A DNA stretch of 64,000 nt from Biomphalaria glabrata (taxonomy: Eukaryota; Mollusca; Gastropoda; Planorbidae), in contig NC_074711.1 of the NCBI RefSeq assembly GCF_947242115.1, forward strand, positions 9,914,434 to 9,978,433. Reading direction: 5' to 3'. This document shows, one piece after another, positions 34,230 through 46,498 of the stretch (position 1 is its first letter; every line of letters starts with the position of its first letter). A model generated the notes under the pieces. It was not told the origin of the DNA. It saw nothing but the letters and a program-made list of their open reading frames with translations, and searched no databases. The position numbers and the translations under genes were made by a program.

Positions 34230-34390
34230 CTCCTTCAGTCGTAGAAGGACTATGGTTTATCTCGAACACTTTTTTCGTGTGGCTGTGGAGTCCTATTTTG
34301 GAGAGACACTCCTCTAATATGTCAAGCAAAACAAGAATGAGACAAGATCCTCAGGCAGGAGCATTACTCCAACTGCCATGTAGGTAACAC
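34230..34390 (-). mobile_element. LINE 3' fragment (family D)
   Basis: GTGTGGCTGTGGAGTCCTAT then TTTGGAGAGACACTCCT repeats, with few changes, the zinc-knuckle end of the 18.2-kb copy (GTGTGGCTGTGGAG vs ATGTGGCTGTGGAG). Only this end is present. Confidence 0.65.
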
Positions 34391-34399
34391 GCATAGTAA

Positions 34400-35423
34400 G
34401 ATATTTTATAAGCTGGTAGGGCAGACCGTGGAGTCGGCTGGGGGGGGGGGTATCTCAATAGTTCACATATTGAGAGGAGAGTCAGGAGAGGAATGTCCAT
34501 GAATGCCCGCATCTTCATAGAATCTCCAAAGCTATCAGTAGTGCAATGATGATGATGAGGATGATGATAATGATTGTAAAGAAAACATTAGAATATTTAG
34601 TAGTGTAAAGGTTTAATGTAACAATGTGAACTTTACGATGTGTACATTAGTTTAAAAACTTATTTTTTTTCAATATGAACAATTCATTGGTGAAAGTGAG
34701 TCTCTCATGCTGTATAAATTAAGTAAATTCTATGTCGGTGACACTTGGTGATTTCTGCTTACCATGATGCCACGAAATCCGATGAATCTCAAACGTTATG
34801 GAGCAAGTACATATTCGCGAAATGGCGGCATGACCAAACAATACTATCACGAAGAATGAACGAAACTATAGAGAAAATAAACTACTTAAGATTTAATTTG
34901 CACAATGTCCTCTTCATTGGGAGATTTGCGCATTCAATCATAGATATTTGAGCTTTTTTATGTTAATAGTCGCGCCAACATTTCATAAAGCGTTGTTTCT
35001 ATTTTAGATTTTATTCAACTAAATTGAACTTATTTTAAGACAAACCTGAATACTAGGTGCTTAACAAAAATTTTTTTTTTATTTTCTTTTACACATATTT
35101 CCCCGGAACTTCTGAAATTGATCAAAAGCGAATGCTGAATACGTTTAGAGAGATGAAAACATGATAAATGATAAAGCTAAACTCCAGAAAAGAGGCGTCG
35201 CTAAGTTTGGTGTCACTCGGTACGGATAACTCAAAAGTTCCTCTCTTCCCACGTGACCCCCCCCCCCAAAAAAAAAAAAAAAAACTTAACCCATTATATC
35301 ATTTTTTTTCCCTTGATGAGTGTCGCCCCATGCACTGTCCCCTTAGTGACGCCACTGCCCGAGTGCTGAATTAACGTAAATGAATAAATAGTCGTCCATC
35401 TGACACTAAATAAACTCTAACAC

Positions 35424-35426
<3 letters not shown>
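34400..35426. other. Intergenic, no gene seen
   Basis: Contains a G-homopolymer near 34440, a (GAT)n-like tract near 34545 and a C/A homopolymer run near 35262. Near 35335 CTTAGTGACGCCACTGCC resembles the terminus of a MITE type also seen at 37.26 and 56.42 kb. Confidence 0.5.

Positions 35427-35506
<80 letters not shown>
35427..35506. repeat. (AT)40 microsatellite
   Basis: An uninterrupted 80-bp AT dinucleotide run, 115 bp downstream of the stop of the minus-strand gene at 35622. Confidence 0.98.
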
Positions 35507-35509
<3 letters not shown>

Positions 35510-35621
35510 AGCACAAACGAAATGCTTCTTCTAGAATATAGATCTATTGAGAATGAACACTTTTCAACATTGGCAATGTACTACTGTCAAATGGAACCAT
35601 CTGGTCTAACTTCTGTTTAGA

Positions 35622-38600
35622 TTAGTCTAAACTTTCAGGCCGCATTCTGCTTAGGAAGTCATCCTTATGGTAAAGAATCACTTGCTTGATGTGAAGTAAC
35701 GGTGCATCCCAATCAGACGTCACATGAGGAAACTGGGAATATTTGAATGAGTTCAACCTGGAGAGTCCATTGTGGCTGTCAAAGTATCGACCAACAGTGG
35801 CGGTACGAGGTGTCGTGGTGCTGGACACGGACGATGTGCGCCTGGAGACAAAAAAAAACTCCTTAAAAAGAAAAAAAAATTATTGGGAAAAATATCACGT
35901 GACTTTAGATCGTAATAGAATGGTTATCAGTTCAAAATAAAAATAGGCCAGGTATTTAGACAGGCATTACACTTTCTAAATTACTCAATGGATAACATAA
36001 TCCTTGTCCTATGACGTACACATTTTCTGTTTGAGGAAATGAAATAAAAGGAAATAACCCATAAATATAAGTTGACAACAAAGTGAAAATGGCTTGAAAA
36101 CAGGATGTTAGTCTACATCAGTGGTCTTCAACCTTTTTTGGCCTACCGCCCCCTTTTCGAATTTTTTCTTTAAAAAAATCCACCAGCGCCCCCCTCTAAG
36201 AAAAACAGTTATAAAGAAGCGTGAGAAGGCAAATTCGAACAAAATATCATCTATTTATTAATTTTTACGCTGTCAATAACACTTATCCCGCTTGGGAGAC
36301 GACCGCATGCCAAAGGCGATTGCTGTGAACTCCTTGGCCTATGACTGACGAGCTTTGAGGAGGACTGAGTTACAGAGGTGCCCCCCTCCCCCGGAGCGCT
36401 ATAAAGATTTATTCAGCCGCTATTTCGCTCTCACTGGCATAGGGGAAAGTACCTGGCAGCATTCTCTGGCAGCTGATAGCCTCTGAGAGAAACAGTTCGA
36501 GAGCTCTTACAGAAACTGCCGGACAAACATTTGATACTCAAAGAAAAGCCATTATTGAAGACAGGCGCAAAAGACGGAAAGAAAACTTAAATAGAACACC
36601 AGCATACAACGGCTTTGTCGGCATAAAATTCGGGAAAATATGTAGGTCGCAGTTGGGTTTGCGTAGTTATGTGAAACACTGGACTCAGCCGTAATCTTAG
36701 GAATTAAAGGCAAAAACAGCCAATATTATCATTATGCAAAAATTATGTCAAATAATTTGCAGTGATTACACACAAAAATTGATTGTAAAGACTTTCTTTC
36801 AAATCCTAAGAATAGTCTCCGTTTAAATTTTTGAATATTAGGGCCTACTGTTTTTAGGTTTAATTGTAAATTTAGTTTTATTTGTTAATATAAATATTAT
36901 TATTGCTGAATTCACTACAAAAAGAAATCAAGCTAACCCTAGTTGCTACATCAATTCTATTTCTTGGCTTAGTCATTAACGTTTGTTACGCACTAAATTA
37001 GGTTAACCATGTATGTTTACTGAAAAGCTAAAACATAATTTCAATTTCGACCACAGTTTTGGAATTTTACTGAAACATTTAAATGCAGCCACATCTCTGT
37101 TGTGCCTCCACAATCTTCATCGTTTGGGGTCCTGGGGGCTTGACATCTTTGGAGGCCGCTGCATTTTGCAAAATATTTAATTTAATTAATTAAAAAAGCA
37201 CTAATTTGGGCCCTTCTTAAAGGGCAGCCCGGGGGATTTTTAAATTTCCCCCCCTCCCCCACCCTAGCTACGCCACTGTGTGCCTCCTATGTTTACATTC
37301 TTTTTACTGAAGACATAATTGTGTAAATCTATTTTTTCATGCAATTCAATTTAAACATCAGTAATAGATGTTTAATAATTGTCATTTATATATATTTTTT
37401 ACATTTTAGAAGCGAATCTTAATTTCTTCATAGAGCATTTTTAAGTGAATTGCATAGATATCGGTGTCCTTGGGCGGTAATTCATTTGTCAACAAACAAA
37501 TCATGTGAGATTGTAAAACTCTTTAAAATAGATTTAATATCTCGATAAAAGAGAAAACGATATAATCAATGAAAGTCAATCTCTTTCCTAGCAGTCGGAG
37601 GTTCGTTTCATTCAGTTGTGTTAGATGCCTAGCATGGAAAACAATTTTTTTTAGCCTGCTTTAAGTCATCGCCAACCGTTGAATCTTCCCATTTCTCAAA
37701 AAAAAAAAATTATTTAAGAGCTTAAAAAAACGAGCCATAACAATTAACAAACCCCTTTCGAAATCCAGCGAACTTCAGTTTACATAAGAGTCTAACAGTC
37801 TAACACCTTTTTCATCATTTGTTTCACAAAACTGTTGAAAGATGCACTTATTTTCGGCATAGGTTTGTATTTTATTTACAGTTTTATAATTAGATTCAAA
37901 TAGAAATTAAATTGCGGGCTAAACTTTTCTTGTGTATCAGAACTCACTAGGTGAATAGTGAATAGATTTGTTCTTTATTCTATGTTACTTATGAAGTCAT
38001 TGTAGCGTCCAACCACTGATGGTTTCCTATATGTCCTCATAAGCTACATAACTAGACAATTTTGAAATAATATTTCATCTCTAAAAGAAAAAAAGTCTTT
38101 TTGTGTAACATATGTTTTTAAAAAAAAAATAGTTTTAATCAATTTTTCAACAATATCATAAGAATTTTTAAAAAGCTATGCATTTTTCTAAGAAGCCATT
38201 AAATCATATCCTGCTTTGCCGTTTTTTGTTTTTAATATTGTTTTAATTGTAGATTTTTATAATTGTTCATGAATATTCTTAAATTATTTTTGGATATCAC
38301 TATATGTTCGTGAAGCCGACTTGGTTTCATAACCTCATCTGAAAATGCCATCAAAGTAGAACTTACTTTTTTTCTAGTGGCAATTCACTAAATCTCAAGG
38401 AAATATTACATGACAAACCAGTCGGTTTTCGTAAAATTTTATCAATGTTTTTTATTTTTAAAAAGTTAAAATATTCTATTAAATGTTACCTTTAATGTTT
38501 TTTTGCAATTAACATTTAAATATCAATATATTAACATATGTAGATCAAATAAGCTATAATCTAAAAGGCGTATTACCTACTTTGTTTATCAAATCTTAAA

Positions 38601-40253
38601 CGTTTATACGCGCAAGATCCAAGGACAATAAATACTCTCCAATCACAGCAAAAGAGTAAGAATTTAAAAATAGAAAAAGAGATTCCCGAACTCAATTTCT
38701 AACGCTGTTTCTGTTCTTAAATTAGAATCTAGTTAACTATAATTTGTCTATATTTAGTTTCCCAGCTTTAATGTTGAAGAATTTTTTAATTTGTTTTGTT
38801 TCAGAGCACCTTTAGTTTCTTCTTTCCGCCTTTATGCCCAGCGCCCCCTTACCGCCCCATTTTGTGCCCAGCGCCCCCCTACCGCCCCTTTGGCTCTCAG
38901 CGCCCCCCAAAATCTCGAAAACGCCCCCCAGGGGGCGATATCGCCCCCGTTGAAGACCACTGGTCTACATAAACGTGTGAATGGTTCGGTTCAACCACTG
39001 GTTCAATGTGACAAATTTAAATTGGTTATTCAAATGTGTGTTCACAAAGCTGTATCAAACGTAACTAGTTTTCGAGTTAACAACACTTTCTAATTCATTT
39101 CTTTGCAACTGGAAAGCCTTTCACATTGAAGATCTCTGAAATTTGAGATATGTTGCTGAGAGGCTACCTAATAAAGAGGCTTGAGTTCGAATCCTAACCT
39201 CAGCTGTGTTATGTTTGCTTGGCACATTTTTTTTTACTGATACCCCTTACCTTCCATACACACACACACAAACACACGCGCACGCACATACGCGCGCTCA
39301 CGCACACACACACACAGACAGACAGAGATCGGACTAAAGCACACTGAGAATACAACTAAAATAAAGTTCCCCTTTCAGACCATGCGGTCATATGGCAGAT
39401 AATATAACGTTCATCTGTTTCTTCGGCCAGCAGTTAACAAGGTGTCATGTGACCAGAACAACGACAAACCGCCATTACTTTACCCCATTAGAGTTGGGTG
39501 GACTCAGGGGCGTCCTAAAAATCCCGAAGCTAGAAAAACCCCAGTTTTCACCGAGCACACCGAGATTCGAACCAAGGACCGCAAGTTCGGAAGCCAAGCG
39601 CTTATCCACTCAGCCACCACGCCCCTTGCACTGAGAATGCTATAACATAAAAGATGAGTCATATCAAAGCAATAAAAAGTTATAGGTAGAGTGAGAATGT
39701 AATACTTCTGGCACACAAAAAGGTAAAACATGAGACTCCATATTGACTATAAAGCTAAGTGATGTTTAAATCATGTTATATTTAGTACCAATCTTTACCG
39801 CACGATACTGTTTTACAAGTCGAAGCAACACTAAGTACAGCATAGGGCAAGGCGATTGAGAAAAGTGACGGTATAGTTGGAACGACAGACATGTCGACCT
39901 ATGAACGTTGACCTATGCACTTTGACCTCTACAACAAATAATGTCATTCAGGTGGTAATGTATAGGTCTGTGTTCTATCTCTTTCTCTTTGGTTAATTAT
40001 TGAATTGTTTGAGCTCGGTCTGACAACAGGACATTGATCAGGTTAACCTTCATCAGAAGTATCTCTGTAGCAAGCAGTCTGTCAACATGGTAGAACACGG
40101 AGGGAATGATTGAAATAATATGGGATTGTCTGTTTCCTGTTGTCGTTAGATCAAAGCCCTGTCTATCCTTTTCTTCTTCATTCTCTTAACACTCTCTCTT
40201 TCTCTCTCTTTTTCTTGTTCTCTCTCTCTCTCTCTCTCTAATTCTCTTCCTCT

Positions 40254-40294
<41 letters not shown>

Positions 40295-42710
40295 ATTCAC
40301 TTCTCCCTCATTTAAATTTCGTCCACGCTAACAATGTCAATGAAGGGATACACTGGAAAGCGGGAGTAACTGTGGGGGGAAAAAAGGAAGGGGAGATAAT
40401 ATAGTGGAATGTAGAGGTGGAAGGAAGGGGAGATAATATAGTAGAAAGTAGAGGTGGAAGGAAGGGGAGATAATACAGTGGAATGTAGAGGTGGAAGGAA
40501 GGGGAGATAATACAGTAGAAAGTAGAGGTGGAAGGAAGAGGAGATAATATAGTAGAAAGTAGAGGTGGAAGGAAGGGGAGATAATACAGTAGAAAGTAGA
40601 GGTGCAAGGAAGAGGAGATAATACAGTAGAAAGTAGAGGTGGAAGGAAGAGGAGATAATACATTAGAAAGTAGAGGTGGAAGGAAGGGGAGATAATACAG
40701 TAGAAAGTAGAGGTGGAAGGAAGGGGAGATAATACAGTAGAAAGTAGAGGTGGAAGGAAGAGGAGATAATACAGTAGAAAGTAGAGGTGGAAGGAAGGGG
40801 AGATAATACAGTAGAAAGTAGAGGTGGAAGGAAGAGGAGATAATATAGTAGAAAGTAGAGGTGGAAGGAAGGGGAGATAATACAGTAGAAAGTAGAGGTG
40901 GAAGGAAGAGGAGATAATACAGTAGAAAGTAGAGGTGGAAGGAAGAGGAGATAATACAGTAGAAAGTAGAGGTGGAAGGAAGGGGAGATAATATAGTAGA
41001 AAGTAGAGGTGGAAGGAAGAGGAGATAATACAGTGGAATGTAGAGGTGGAAGGAAGGGGAGATAATATAGTAGAAAGAAGAGGTGGAAGGAAGAGGAGAT
41101 AATACAGTGGAATGTAGAGGTGGAAGGAAGGGGAGATAATACAGTAGAAAGTAGAGGTGGAAGGAAGGGGAGATAATATAGTAGAAAGTATAGGTGGAAG
41201 GAAGGGGAGATAATACAATAGAAAGTAGAGGTGGAAGGAAGGGGAGATAATATAGTAGAAAGTAGAGGTGGAAGGAAGAGGAGATAATATAGTAGAAAGT
41301 AGAGGTGGAAGGAAGGGGAGATAATACAGTAGAAAGTAGAGGTGGAAGGAAGGGGAGATAATATAGTAGAAAGTAGAAGTGGAAGGAAGAGGAGATAATA
41401 TAGTAGAAAGTAGAGGTGGAAGGAAGAGGAGATAATATAGTAGAAAGTAGAGGTGGAAGGAAGAGGAGATAATATAGTAGAAAGTAGAGGTGGAAGGAAG
41501 GGACTAACCTGTCTCTTAACTCTGGAATTCGGTGAGCATGTGCAGACTATACTCTAGGATGCTTCCTAAATCTTAGTATTCAATGAGACGAAAGTCTTCT
41601 TAGATTTCTGTTCATTGGTTTAACATTTACCTCTTATACATTTAATTCTAAATTGCAACAACATAAGGCTAAAATTACGCATTTGAATAAACTCTCAGCA
41701 AATATCCCTATACATAATAGAAAGACTACATAATCCCAATCGATATGTCTGGCGATGGTGAACGCAATAATAAAGCAAGAGTGGGGTTATGGCGAACTAT
41801 AAGCCTTTATGTACATACACATGAGGAGTGGTAACAGTAAGATACCCCCCCCCCCCCAAAAAAAAAAAAGACCACAAACACCGCACTCATTTTTATTTTC
41901 AAATAAAATATATATTGAAGAAAATAGAATTACTAACGTAAACCAATGGCGACCGGCTTTTTCGCTGTCTTGTAGCACTCTCTCAAATCACTAACCCGTG
42001 ACGCCTCCACGTTCATTCACGTATTCGAACCGCGCTGCACTATCTTACCAAATGAGTTTTACGCCATGGTGCGCAACCTCGAGCTGCAACAAATGCATAT
42101 GCCCTCTGTACAAGTATAGCATTTATCGTTTTTGTTTCAATTTGTTTCCTAAAGTTTTATTAACGATTCGCTTTCGGTAGATCTCTAAAGAAATTTTAAA
42201 AGTCCGACCTATTTCAATTATGTGATCTAATTGATTGATTAGCTGGTTAGAGGCTGTTAAAAATTTTTCAGCTGTTAACAACTTTTCGAGACATTTCTTA
42301 GCCTACAGGCTTGGTAAACTCCTGTAATGTGATGTTAGCTGCTGGCAAAGATCAAAACCACATTGACTCAAAGCTCATACGACATTAGTTAACATTGACA
42401 ACTCTTGTTTACCCAGAACTAATGGCTCTCGTCTGCACCCTGGATTGTTTCGAACTTGGTAATCCCAGGCTCGACGACTTCAGGCTATTGGGTAATCCGT
42501 CGGTAAACATCATTTTCTGCTCCATCCGGCCTGAATGCGGAAAAAAGGATCTAACTGGGGCGCTCTTCAAGGCGAACCGCCTTTGTGTTGATTTCATGTT
42601 TCGTCCTTTAGATTAAAAAAAATGTTTTTCACTGCACATTTTTTAGAATTACAATCCATGTAAAATAATGATGTATCAATATAGAATATATAATGCGAAT
42701 TATTATGTGC

Positions 42711-42743
<33 letters not shown>

Positions 42744-45700
42744 TGTATGTATGTATGTATGTATGTATGTATGTATGTATGTATGTATGTATGCATGTAT
42801 GTTTGTATGTATGCATGTATGTATGTATGTATGTATGTATGTATGTATGTATGTATGTATGTATGTATGTACGTATGTGTGTGAGTATTTATATATGTGG
42901 ATGGCTTCGTGGTGATGTGGTACGTACTCCGGAATGACTCGACGATCCCAGGTTCGGACCCTAAGAAATTCCATAGTCGTACTTAGTTTAGCGACGCTCT
43001 GTATTTGATGGACTATGAAACCGACACGGATAGTGGGGTTTAGCTTGTTTATATGATTTTATTCCGTTAGCAGTAGGTCAAGGTGACAACATCAATTAGT
43101 GACAGAGACTCAACTATATACAACTTTGTTTGACTCGTTCAGAGATCTGAACTCAGTGCTTTCAACTTGCAGATGTAGAGTGTGTTTTTCTGATCAAACT
43201 TACATTAGTAGAAGTACCCCAGTACAAGACACTCAAACAGCTCCTGAGTCGGAGTCAGACACATCTCTACAACAACAAAACACATTATAGGAAGCCTGGG
43301 TTAGAACGAGATAATCTTCATGTCTGAGGGCAAGTCCGAAACCTTACAAGTGAAGAAGTTTAATGTACAGCCAGCACGGTCAGAACAATCTTGATCGAAT
43401 AAGGCACGACTGTCCACCAGGTCATTGCGGAGACAGTTTCAATCGGCTCCACTACAGGATGGGGTGGGGTATATTATTTGTAACTTGTATTTGTTTTCTT
43501 TTACCTGTTACACTAAACGCTGACAACGCCGGGTAGTTCTGCTAGTCATCAATAAATCCAAATCTCTTATCTCGTTACTTTCCTGTAGACTTCAAATAAA
43601 ACATTCTCAAAGTGAGATTTACACATAATGTAAATGGCCGATATTCTTGTTTTTCTGCCTAAAAGTTGAACTTAAAGACAAGAACTTCTTCCTTTCTTCT
43701 GCCTTCTAATTGATAAGTTTAAATGCTCAGATGACTAGTGCAATTACCTGAGATAAACTGCGCAAGAAAAAGAAGACAAATTAGTTTGTATTTTTACAAG
43801 TCAACACTTTTGCCTAGCAAAACAGGTACTCCTCAATACTGGAAAAAGGCGAAAGCTGAGCTGGTTCAGTCATTTGGTAAGGCATGATTCTTTGTCAGAA
43901 GTCATCCTTCAAGGTATAGTGAAGGTAGCTCGAGGAAAGGGTCTTCCAAAGAAAAAATGTCTTGACAATGCATAAGTATTGACCGGACTCTCTTGTTATC
44001 CTTCTAAAAACAACTCTTGAAAGAGAAAAATGGAGGGTTTGGTTACACGAGCTGTCAAAGCATCTCTAACACGAGTCTAAAGAGACAAATGATAATGATG
44101 AAGATATTCATTCTCCCATCTTTGGAATATGCCAATATGTCTGCTATTTCCTTCCTTCTATTTCAATGTGTGCTCGGGTACATTGGAGATCATGTTATTG
44201 TTCGGTTCTACAAGAGCTGTCCTCAGTTGTATAATAAAAGCGTCACGAGTTTTCAAGCTTAGACGAACTGTTATCCATCGGTCTGGAAGACAATATGACC
44301 CTCCGGCGTACTTGGGTGGTTTGCTAGCGCGGTAGATGTTCTAGTGGTCCCCTTCCTGCTCTGTGGTTGTCAGAGAGATAGCAGGTGGCAATGGACTTTC
44401 TTTCACCTTTTGGAAATTTAAGACGTATGCCAGCTCCTCTGTTTGTAGTGGTTTCTTGAGATGATAAAAAGTAAAAGTTGACTTTTCACAACCATTTGAT
44501 TTTGAAAATTTTCCATTTTTTTTATAGCAGGTGTTAGTGGAAAATGTTCCACTCAGATGTGTTTTTTTTAGGGTAAAAGTTTTGGTATTTTTGTTTTCGT
44601 TGTTTTAAATAGCTAAATATAGACACGTATAATGTATGAAAAAATATAGATCACCAGAGTTTCTACTGGATGTAAAGGTTTTCTTCTGAGACATTGGTGG
44701 AGACATATTTTCGCTATTTAGTGCTGCTACGAAAGACCTTGAGCTTTGCGACCGACCCAAAGAGTGCAAACTGTAGGTACCTTGATTTATAGAATAAAAT
44801 GTAGAAGTACTTATGTTTAATATAATAACAATGTTATAGCATTGAAACATTTAAAATAATGTGTTTAATCATTTTAACATGTCATATTAAGTACCCATTA
44901 GAGCTGGGTGGACTCAGAGGCACCCATGGATCCCGTAATTAAAAATCTTCAGTCTCACCAGGATTCGAACCAAGGACTCCCGGTTCGGAAGCCAAGCGCT
45001 TTACCGCTCAGCCACCGCGCCTGCAAGCATGACATGTAACGTATAAAAACTGACGATACCAGCGTTGATTCCACCAGAATATGTTAAATAATTACGGAGA
45101 GAAAGAGTTAAGCTTATTTAGAGTAAACTGAACAAAATATGGCGAAACACAGACCAGACCCGAGAGGAATCAGAAGGACAATGTGCAGAATTGAAATCGC
45201 CAAAACATACACTTACAAAATAGTGTTTATATATAGCTCCATATATCTCTATGATGTGTATGAAACATAATGGTTTTAATTATAGTTTATTTATAATACT
45301 AATTCATGTATCTTAACTAGTAAATGCATACCATAATATCAAAGAAAGAAATAACAATTAAACAAAAGCAAACATAATTTAATAATTTTATAATAATAGA
45401 GGACTATAATATTGTTTATACATTTATTATTATTATGTTAAAAACTAACTAATATTCATTCTCTGGCACTGCCAGGTTCAGGGACGGACTGGGTGTCAAA
45501 GTCGGCCCAGGCATTTATATGCAATCCGGCCCCCCAGATTACGTGAGTCGAGTTCTACATATCATCAAAATCTTTATGCTAAGTTTGATAATGTGACGAA
45601 AACTGGTTTAATAACATAATGCATTTCTACTAGCTATAGGAACAATGTATTGAATGACACTTGAAGTCGGATGTTTTATAACGTGAACAAAAAATAATGC

Positions 45701-46201
45701 TGCCATATATGCCTTGATATTCACATACTAGGCTCGTTAAGATCCCCCATCAAAAAACGCCGGTCGACTAGTTTTAAATATTTGGCTTGTTTATATTTTT
45801 CTTGTTTAGTTCTTGTCCGACTTTAAAAAAAACAACAAAAAAAAACGCACGCAACCGAAAACTCAAAACTGAAGATGAAATGGAGACGGTATGGAAGTAT
45901 CTTAAAAAGTTGAGAACCGTTGTTTGCTTCGTCTCTCACAAACACGACTCTGTCTAGCCTATGTACACTCATTAAAATTGCTACCGGGAAACTTATATAG
46001 TTAAGTTACAAACTAAAAAAAATACTACGTTTCTTACTGCTAATGGCAAACGTCCGAGTTCCCTTATAACGTGTCAATGAGCGATTCATGTGATTCACTG
46101 TGCCACCATCATCAGTGAATCCTGGGCGTCTGGGCGTCACAGATTTAGCATGTTTAAACTTGGTTTTTGAAATGTCCATACTTCTCACATCTTCATATTT
46201 G
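35622..46201 (-). CDS. Unrecognised multi-exon gene, last four coding exons (233 residues)
   Basis: Exons in transcript order: 46201-46038, 44780-44655, 42605-42413, 35841-35622 (stop TAA). All four have AG acceptors and GT donors, and the split codons join exactly: A+GT (Ser), G+GA (Gly), GG+G (Gly). One frame is open throughout. The protein is Ser/Arg/Thr/Lys-rich and probably disordered (KSVTPRRPGFTDDGGTVNHM; RSQSSRSFVAALNSENMSPP; KSTQRRFALKSAPVRSFF; SSVSSTTTPRTATVGRYFDS), ending with a more ordered WDAPLLHIKQVILYHKDDFL. Basic RxxS-type sites are frequent. The first exon here begins in phase 2, so upstream exons exist. A TPR-like exon at 46.5-46.67 kb may belong to it. Introns hold the hAT element at 36.1 kb and the 37-bp minisatellite. 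No family recognised. Confidence 0.65.
36119..38962. mobile_element. hAT-like DNA element, 2844 bp, exact target duplication
   Basis: Starts CAGTGGTCTTCAAC and ends with the exact inverse GTTGAAGACCACTG, a perfect 14-bp terminal inverted repeat. Both sides carry the same 8 bp, GTCTACAT (36111-36118 and 38963-38970), as hAT transposases make. The subterminal regions are rich in CGCCCCC. No transposase frame is visible, so it is non-autonomous and was moved by another element's enzyme. The perfect duplication implies a fairly recent insertion. It carries a LINE fragment at about 36500-36720. It sits in the last intron of the minus-strand gene. Confidence 0.92.
36500..36720 (+). mobile_element. 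LINE ORF2 zinc-knuckle end (family C) inside the hAT element
   Basis: The + strand frame gives EDRRKRRKENLNRTPAYNGF then GKICRSQLGLRSYVKHW, a decayed CxxCGKICRSQLGL-SH-KHC terminus of a LINE ORF2. The same end recurs at 48.82-48.90 kb. Here it is surrounded by hAT sequence on both sides, so it was either inserted into or carried along by that element. Confidence 0.65.
39130..39362 (+). repeat. SINE family 2 copy with (CA)n expansion
   Basis: GAGGCTTGAGTTCGAATCCT (B-box-like), GTTATGTTTGCTTGGCAC, a CA/CG dinucleotide expansion at about 39258-39316, and GATCGGACTAAAGCACACTG. Family 1 follows immediately in reverse, and a piece of family 2 end resumes after it. Confidence 0.6.
39363..39626 (-). 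repeat. tRNA-derived SINE, family 1, inserted in family 2
   Basis: Plus-strand AAAGTTCCCCTTTCAGACCA, ATCTGTTTCTTCGGCCAGCA, CCCATTAGAGTTGGGTGGAC and a reversed tRNA head (ACCAAGGACCGCAAGTTCGG, CACTCAGCCACCACGCCCC). It is a full-length reverse copy. The flanks GCACACTGAGAATAC and GCACTGAGAATGC both resemble the family 2 tail, which fits a nested insertion. Confidence 0.8.
40205..40290. repeat. (TC)n microsatellite, interrupted
   Basis: Two CT/TC runs separated by short T-rich text, ending just before the 37-bp minisatellite. Confidence 0.9.
40385..41503. repeat. 37-bp minisatellite, about 30 copies
   Basis: Units contain GGTGGAAGGAAGGGGAGATA or the GGAAGAGG variant, then ATA(C/T)AGTAGAAAGTAG. 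Variable sites alternate along the array: GGGG/GAGG, ATACAG/ATATAG, and GAAAGTAG/GGAATGTAG. The purine strand is almost free of C. Long frames here (a 293-codon one on the minus strand) are a product of the repeat. It lies in the last intron of the minus-strand gene. Confidence 0.97.
42713..42875. repeat. (GTAT)n microsatellite, about 160 bp
   Basis: About forty GTAT units with a few GCAT and GTTT interruptions. It lies in the intron upstream of the 42413-42605 exon and next to a tRNA-headed SINE fragment, from whose tail it may have grown. Confidence 0.97.
42893..42970 (+). repeat. tRNA-headed SINE, family 4 (partial)
   Basis: GTGGTGATGTGGTACGTACT (A-box-like) and CCCAGGTTCGGACCC (B-box-like) with tRNA-like spacing but no complete cloverleaf. 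Related reverse copies lie at 55.96 and 57.41 kb. Confidence 0.5.
43850..44095 (+). mobile_element. LINE ORF2 C-terminal fragment (family A)
   Basis: The frame gives FGKA/HDSLSEVILQGIVKVARG-type text, a decayed KSW-DN, and GLVTRAVKASLTRV, the same order as 1.54-1.73 kb. At least three in-frame stops. A short GATAATGATGAAG-type tail follows. It lies in an intron of the minus-strand gene, antisense to it. Confidence 0.6.
44891..45024 (-). repeat. tRNA-derived SINE, family 1 (head half)
   Basis: GTACCCATTAGAGCTGGGTG, CACCAGGATTCGAACCAAGG and CGCTCAGCCACCGCGCC are the reverse of the family 1 head and first part of its body. The 3' body is missing. Confidence 0.75.
45420..45545. mobile_element. 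hAT-like MITE terminus plus shared 45-bp repeat
   Basis: CAGGGACGGACTGGGTGTCA and AGTCGGCCCAGGCATT resemble a hAT terminus; the other end was not found. Just before it, ATTATTATTATGTTAAAAAC then AATATTCATTCTCTGGC recurs at 50428-50475. Confidence 0.45.
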
Positions 46202-46498
46202 CTGTTGGAGTAATTTAATTAGTACCAGAAAAATTGTTTAAATAAAAAAAAAAACTAAAATCATATGATTAATCAAATACATTAATAGATAAATCAGTGC
46301 TACTATTAACTCTTTGGAAAATATAAATCTGAGACACAGCAGAGTTTATGCTTATCTTTTCGCTAAGTAAAGATAACCTAGAAATAGTCTTAGAATAATT
46401 TAGAATAACTTAGACTATCTTAGTTTAAAGTGTATTTTTATCTTCAATTAATTCAGCCTAAATTAGAAGATAGCATATAAATGAACACCATTCATTAC

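Noticed and set aside
40337-41218. 293-codon minus-strand ORF with Pro/Leu/Tyr/Ser repeats
   Set aside because: It is a translation of the 37-bp minisatellite with a 37-residue period. No start context, splice sites or domain.
42594-42937. ORFs of alternating MYVC or HTYI residues
   Set aside because: Translations of the (GTAT)n microsatellite.
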